From: Azolla pinnata
Lineage: Eukaryota; Streptophyta; Polypodiopsida; Salviniales; Salviniaceae
DNA length: 50,930 nucleotides
Reading direction: 5' to 3'
NCBI GenBank assembly: GCA_037176905.1
Contig: JBBBWG010029076.1
Coordinates: 4,144-55,073, forward strand
Both the position numbers and the translations under genes were made by a program. Shown piece after piece: positions 46,204-50,930 of the stretch (positions are counted from its first letter, which is position 1; each line of letters begins with the position of its first letter). The notes below the pieces were generated by a model, which was not told where the DNA came from, did no database searches, and saw only the letters and a list, made by a program, of their open reading frames with translations.

Positions 46204-49200
46204 TCATACAATGTCTTCATAGGAAAGCCTCCTAGTGTTGGTTCGATCCTTGTATGCGGCTTTGAGTGCCTCATAAGACAGGTTTCTGCCGTTGCTTCCT
46301 GTCATGAATGATTCCATCGCCAGCGGTGGATGATCAAAGTCCATCATCCACGGAGAGGGAATGAAGCCCATCATCGAAGAGCTCATCGTCGCTCGATTCA
46401 CTGCATACTCGTTGAACATTCGGCTGCTTCGGCTTCCATACATTGCTGCATTGTTGTCGTATCCCAGTTTTCTACTGCCGTAAAACGGTGTTGATGATCC
46501 GCTCTTGTCGATCACCACATCACCTTCAAGCATCCTCAACACCTGGTAATCACATTTAAAAAGCATCAGCAGCCTACTGTCGCGAACTAATCCATCTACA
46601 TGTCAAGCATATCAGCATATCGAGTTCAAACATGGCATTGGTGCAGATGGGGAAACCTGCGACATCCGAGGCCGATGATGCGGATCCTTCCGTATACATA
46701 GGGAAGCTGCATATGACATGCAGTAAACCTCGTGATCTGAATAGCTACCCTCCAGTAGAGGATCGATCAGCATATCTGTTGCATGTTCTTCGAGTAGAGG
46801 ACGTGCCTGCAAAGTGCACACCACCATTCATACTTCAGCCATGGTTTTTACAGTGTTAAAGAAAGACAAGGTGTTGGTGTAGGGATCACAGAACAATAAG
46901 AATAAGGTTTCTAATGCATTTGAATGAAAATTCGGGTTTGATCTAATCCCTGAAGGTGAAAAAAAAACACACACACAAAGAACTGTTCAGCCCTACCCAT
47001 TCAGTTAGACACTGTTGACCTTTTGGACGCGTGAGATCTACAGCTTTCCTTCCAGTAATGAGCTCCAGGAGCACCACACCGAATGAATATACATCTGCTT
47101 TTTCAGTGATTTGCCCACTTTGAGCATACTCAGGTGCCAAGTACCTGTTTCCATGAAAATCATAGAGGTGAGTTAGGGTAATCATATATGTCCCTGCAAC
47201 GGTCGAATGCTCCGATTTTCTTACCCAAATGTTCCAATTACACGAGTTTGAACTCCAAGATCACCATCAGGTTGCCATCTTGCCAGCCCAAAATCCCCCA
47301 CCTGAAGTATATATACAGTGCAACAAGCATTATGCGTGTGTTCAATCATGGAAGAAAGCAAAACACACAAGTTTAATAAAGACTGATTTCTATCTACCAT
47401 GGGTTCGAAATCGTGCGTCAGAAGGATGTTGTTGGGCCTCAAGTCGCGATGCACGATGCATCCCACCCGGCATTCTTCATGCAAGTATCTAAGGCCCCGG
47501 GCAGCTCCAACCGCAATCTTCTGACGAGCCCCCCATTCTAAGCATCCCTTCTCACGCCCTGCAGAACATCGCATGCATAACACAATCGAAATCGTAACAG
47601 ATGCACAACGATGGACCCTAGATTTTTCTTCTGTATCAGACAGCGTTGCTTGAATTCCTCCACCTCGAATGAGGATGAAAAGACATGGAAACTTCGATCT
47701 CCAGAGAGGAAATTGTTTATATGGATAGCGCATACCATACAGATGGGCGTCGAGAGAGCCATTGCAGACGAATTCGTAGACGAGAAGCCGGCGCTTGTCT
47801 TCGATGCAGTAGCCGATGAGCATGACCAGGTTGCGGTGCTGGGCGCAGCTCAGCACTTCCACTTCGGAGCAGAACTCGATGTCGCCTTGCGAGCTAGCAA
47901 GCCTGTGTTGCTTCACTGCCACAGCTTGGCCGTCAGGAAGAACACCCCTGTGCACGCTTCCAAACCCTCCTTCGGCGAGGAAATTCGCAGCGGAAAACCC
48001 TCCGGTTGCAAGCTCGAGCTCTGCATATGAATACCTTCGAGGCGGTTTCCCAAACACCGGACCCTTATGTTGACAAATCGAGCACAACGGCGGAGGACCT
48101 GGCGGAGTATGATTCGATAACGACACTGCCCGCCTCACGCTCGAGGTTCGCTCGAAATCGACATCAGAAGGAGTATGCTTCGATTCCGTCGAGTATCCCT
48201 CCTGATCTGTTTCCCCCGGTTTGTTCGGATCCCATTTGGAGAACTTCTCGAGGAGCTCGTTCGCGGCCAGCATCCTCCTCGACCATGTGCTCTTGGGATC
48301 CTTCTCGAGAAGCATCTTCGCAGAGAGGGCGCTGGCCTTTGAATGCAGCTGCCTATTGGTAGAGTGAGGGTTTGACTGTGCCCCTTCAGCTGCTGAGCTT
48401 TCTCTCATGCTGAAGGAGAGGCGAGAGCTTCCGGATAGTCGCTTCTTCGAGAAGCATAAGGGCGACGTGGGAGTTGACAGTCTTCCATGATGACCCATCA
48501 GTTTCGGGGTAACATTTCCTGAGTTGGGCCTCGTCTTGGCCATGTGCATCCATGGATCTGCCCAATGCAGAGCCATTCTCAGTGTAACATCAATCAAACA
48601 GCTTGCTGCTTGGTATAGGGTGTCAAATGCCATGGAGTTTCATGGAGTTTCAGGTTATAGAGGAGGCCTTCTAAAACCTAGGTCTAAGGGGAGTTCTAAA
48701 ACCCTACATGTACCCTAAATCCTGAACTGAAGAGCAGTTTTCAAGCATTTTAGGGTTAGGGCACAGGGATTTTCCATCAGACACAGAATCAACGACGCTG
48801 AGGGTTTTACCTTTCGGAGCGCCGAAATCTGGCCACATATGCAGCGGAGGAATGCCATCGAAGGCATGCTTGGAAGCGGAGAGATCGGGGCTGGCATTCG
48901 CGGTCTTCGAAGCGGGGAACGAACCGTCTTTCAAACGCTCGTCGCACTCCGAATCGCTGTCGGTTTCGGGAGCCTGCAAGGTTCCATGGCTCCTAGGGTT
49001 TGCATAGGTTTGCGCAGAAGGAGCTGCTTCGGCGTAGAGAGCTGGAGAGGTCCCCGGATCAGAGCTCGTGGCGGAGGAGGTGCCCTTATCGGTCACAGTG
49101 AAGGGAGTTCTGGCATCGGGGCTGCTCAAGGCATCGGAGATGCTATGCCCTGATTCATCCTGAATCCCTAGGGTTTCCTGCATGCTGCTCAGCGATGGCT

Positions 49201-50247
49201 TCTGATGCTGCGGTAGCATGGCAGAATTCTTGGTTGTGTTGCTGCTCTGCAAGGAGGATCTTGTGAGGTTGAGCCGCAGAATCTTTGCATCTTGCCTCTT
49301 CACCACCACCAGATTGCATTGGAGCTGATCCACGCAGCACTTGGCTTCCTCCTTCTTCAGGTTGCTGTGATCTCCATAGCCGGACAGCAGCGAAGAATTA
49401 GGGTTTCTCCTTCTTCAGGTGTATAGGTGCAGGGTATGGTTTCTTGGGCAACAGAGAAACAACAACACAAGAGAGGAAGAAAACAACAGAGGTCTTGCCT
49501 GTCCAGAACAACCCATGTGGCGCCGACCTTCTGAGCTTCCATGGCAGCTGCTCCTCTGCAAGCGCCTGAGACTACCCGCACGCTCACCTTGATCTGTGGG
49601 TTTCGTTACCAGAATCAGTTTAGGTCAGAGCCTGGGGTTGGGGATGATGAAGAAGAAGACAGAGTCTTCTTTGTGCAAAGCTGGGTCACAAATGGATCCA
49701 CTGGTTCTTGCAAATTAGGGTTTTTAGGGCCTGTTTTTGTGCCATGTCTGTGTTTTAGGGTTTCAGAGTTAGGGTTTAGGTGAAGAAAGACAGACATGGA
49801 AGTGGGTGCTTCACCATGCATGCGAATATACCTGTTCTGCCATCGCTGAGCTTTTTAGGGTTTCATTGTTAGGGTTTAGGTCAAGGGAGACAGAGTGCCA
49901 GACATGGAGGTGGGTGCTTCACCATGCATCCAAATCCCTGTTTTGCCATGTCTGTGTTTTAGGGTTTCAGAGTTAGGGTTTAGGTCAAGAGAGACAGACA
50001 ACCTGCATCCGAATATACCTGTTCTGCCATCGCTGAGCTCTTTTAGGGTTTCATAGAAGACGTGGGTTTTTAGGGTTTAGGTCAAAAGTTACCTGTTTGG
50101 CATCGCAGAGGCCGTGAATCTGCTGCAGCGTGAAGCTGTAGAGGTCCTTCATCTCCTCCTCCATGTCTCTCTTCCTGTTCCCTCCCTTGCTCGACCTGTT
50201 CGCACAGTCTCCTGCGAGCCGAGGCAATCCCCATAGCCGCATCCTCC
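46204..50247 (-). CDS. Receptor-like cytoplasmic Ser/Thr kinase with N-terminal UspA-like region (partial; N terminus beyond the window)
   Basis: Visible exons on the minus strand: 50247-50093, 49593-49499, 49364-48811, 48557-47736, 47558-47398, 47301-47225, 47144-46997, 46806-46657, 46542-46204. They give about 832 residues. The first visible exon starts in mid-codon ([11 protein letters not shown]), so about 60 N-terminal residues lie to the right, past 50930. The N-terminal part ([35 protein letters not shown]) is the UspA-like region. [21 protein letters not shown] and [20 protein letters not shown] are family hallmarks. The kinase has [26 protein letters not shown] and [10 protein letters not shown]. 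In the catalytic loop the usual HRDxK Lys is Arg (HRDLRPNN), which is typical of this family; a Selaginella member is named an inactive kinase. One intron uses a GC donor. The role is unknown. Confidence 0.93.
49735..50092. repeat. Telobox-bearing tandem repeat (about 105 bp) inside a kinase intron
   Basis: Units with TTTTAGGGTTTCA, GTTAGGGTTTAGGTCAAG, AGAGACAGACATGGA and GGGTGCTTCACCATGCAT recur from about 49752, 49856 and 49958, with a partial copy near 50040. They fill most of the intron between 50092 and 49594. Each unit carries two TTTAGGG-like motifs. Confidence 0.85.
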
Positions 50248-50320
50248 CTGTTTTGCAATCCAAATTGCAGTTTTGCAGAATCATCAGAATGGAAGGGAGG
50301 AGGAGGAGGAGGAGGATGCT

Positions 50321-50480
50321 GAAGAATCAACACAGTGATGCTCAAGAATCAACACACTGATGCTCAAGAATCAACACACTGATGCTGAAGAATCAAGACA
50401 GAATCCATCCAACACAGTGATGCTGAAGAATCCACTGAAAGGATTCAACACTGTCTTGATTCTTCAGCACTGAAAGGATC
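50321..50480. repeat. Short tandem repeat in kinase intron 1 (AATCAACACACTGATGCT type)
   Basis: Units of 24-30 bases with CTGATGCT(C/G)AAGAATCAACACA repeat four to five times. Degraded versions, also in inverted form (GTCTTGATTCTTCAGCA near 50452), continue to about 50500. Confidence 0.8.
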
Positions 50481-50639
50481 TGAAGAATCCATTTTCATCA
50501 TCATCATCATCAACTGAAAGGATCTGATGCATAAACACGGAAGATATGCATTCAATCATACATGCATTGCTTGGCATATATACCTACAGGCATGCATGCA
50601 TGCAATGGCATTCCATGCAAACAGGCCAATCTGAAGACG

Positions 50640-50930
50640 ATGAATGCATTGCTCAGAGAACATGCATTGCTCAGATTCATGGCCAGAATCTTGCCAAAAT
50701 CTTGAGCTATGCGTTGCTCAGATTCATGGCCAAAATCTTGCCAAAATCTTGAGCTATGCGTTGCTCAGATTCATGGCCAAAAGCTTGCCAAAATCTTGAG
50801 CTATGCATTGCTCAGATTCATGGCCAAAATCTTGAGCTATGTATCCGTTGCTCAGATTCATGGCCATAATCTTGCCAAAATCTTGAGCTATGCATTGCTC
50901 AGATTCATGGCCAAAATCTTGAGCTATGCA
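50640..50930. repeat. About 60-bp tandem repeat at the right window edge (kinase intron 1)
   Basis: Units of TTGCTCAGATTCATGGCCA followed by AAATCTTGCCAAAATCTTGAGCTATGC repeat from about 50665 to the end, five to six times. Some copies lack the middle AAATCTTGCC block. The array continues past the window. Confidence 0.9.

Noticed and set aside
1..50930. CRISPR arrays, bacterial operons, rRNA or tRNA genes
   Set aside because: None seen. All regular repeats lack unique spacers of constant length, and no tRNA cloverleaf or rRNA signature was recognised by eye. Short ncRNAs cannot be excluded without covariance searches.

Overview
The window comes from the nuclear genome of a land plant. It holds intron-rich genes with GT-AG (and some GC-AG) introns, TTTAGGG-type telomere motifs, and plant gene families: a U-box/armadillo E3 ligase, a plastid ArgJ, a patronus-like securin and a plant-specific receptor-like kinase. 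Gene density (eight genes in 51 kb) and abundant microsatellites fit a fairly compact genome. I cannot place it further from sequence alone. All gene models below were built by hand from reading frame, splice signals and remembered family motifs. I could run no search or alignment.

Layout, left to right. Positions 1-2768 hold a duplicated block with telomere heptads and then a leader region. A Sec14/CRAL-TRIO lipid-transfer protein (+) lies at 2769-4768. A 1.2 kb telomere-like tandem array (5731-6926), a GAA tract, three 242-bp tandem repeats and a decayed copy of one hydrolase exon (8315-8473) follow. The intact membrane-anchored alpha/beta hydrolase (+) is at 11206-14294. Convergent to it is a patronus-like securin candidate (-, 14972-16872), whose upstream side carries a 40-bp minisatellite. 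A PUB45-type U-box E3 ligase (-) is at 18792-22341, with a CT-rich leader near 24.0-24.5 kb. A 1 kb GAT/GGT-rich satellite, an uncertain LTR remnant and two further satellites (180-bp units, then GATACC-type) separate it from COX6b (+, 28074-32434). ArgJ (-, 33498-39357, 16 exons) follows, with an 86-bp telobox-bearing array on its upstream side. A conserved plant gene of unknown function (+) is at 42309-44131, then a frameshifted coding-like stretch (45028-45557). The window ends inside intron 1 of a receptor-like cytoplasmic kinase (-, 46204 to beyond 50247).

The genes do not form a pathway. They are ordinary housekeeping and regulatory genes: lipid transfer, lipase-like hydrolysis, chromosome cohesion, ubiquitination, respiration, arginine synthesis and kinase signalling. 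The less usual content is the recurrent telomere-motif arrays in intergenic and intronic DNA, three GC-AG introns among about 50, a COX6b start codon isolated in its own coding exon, and the unidentified frameshifted ORF. I found no convincing new multi-gene system.
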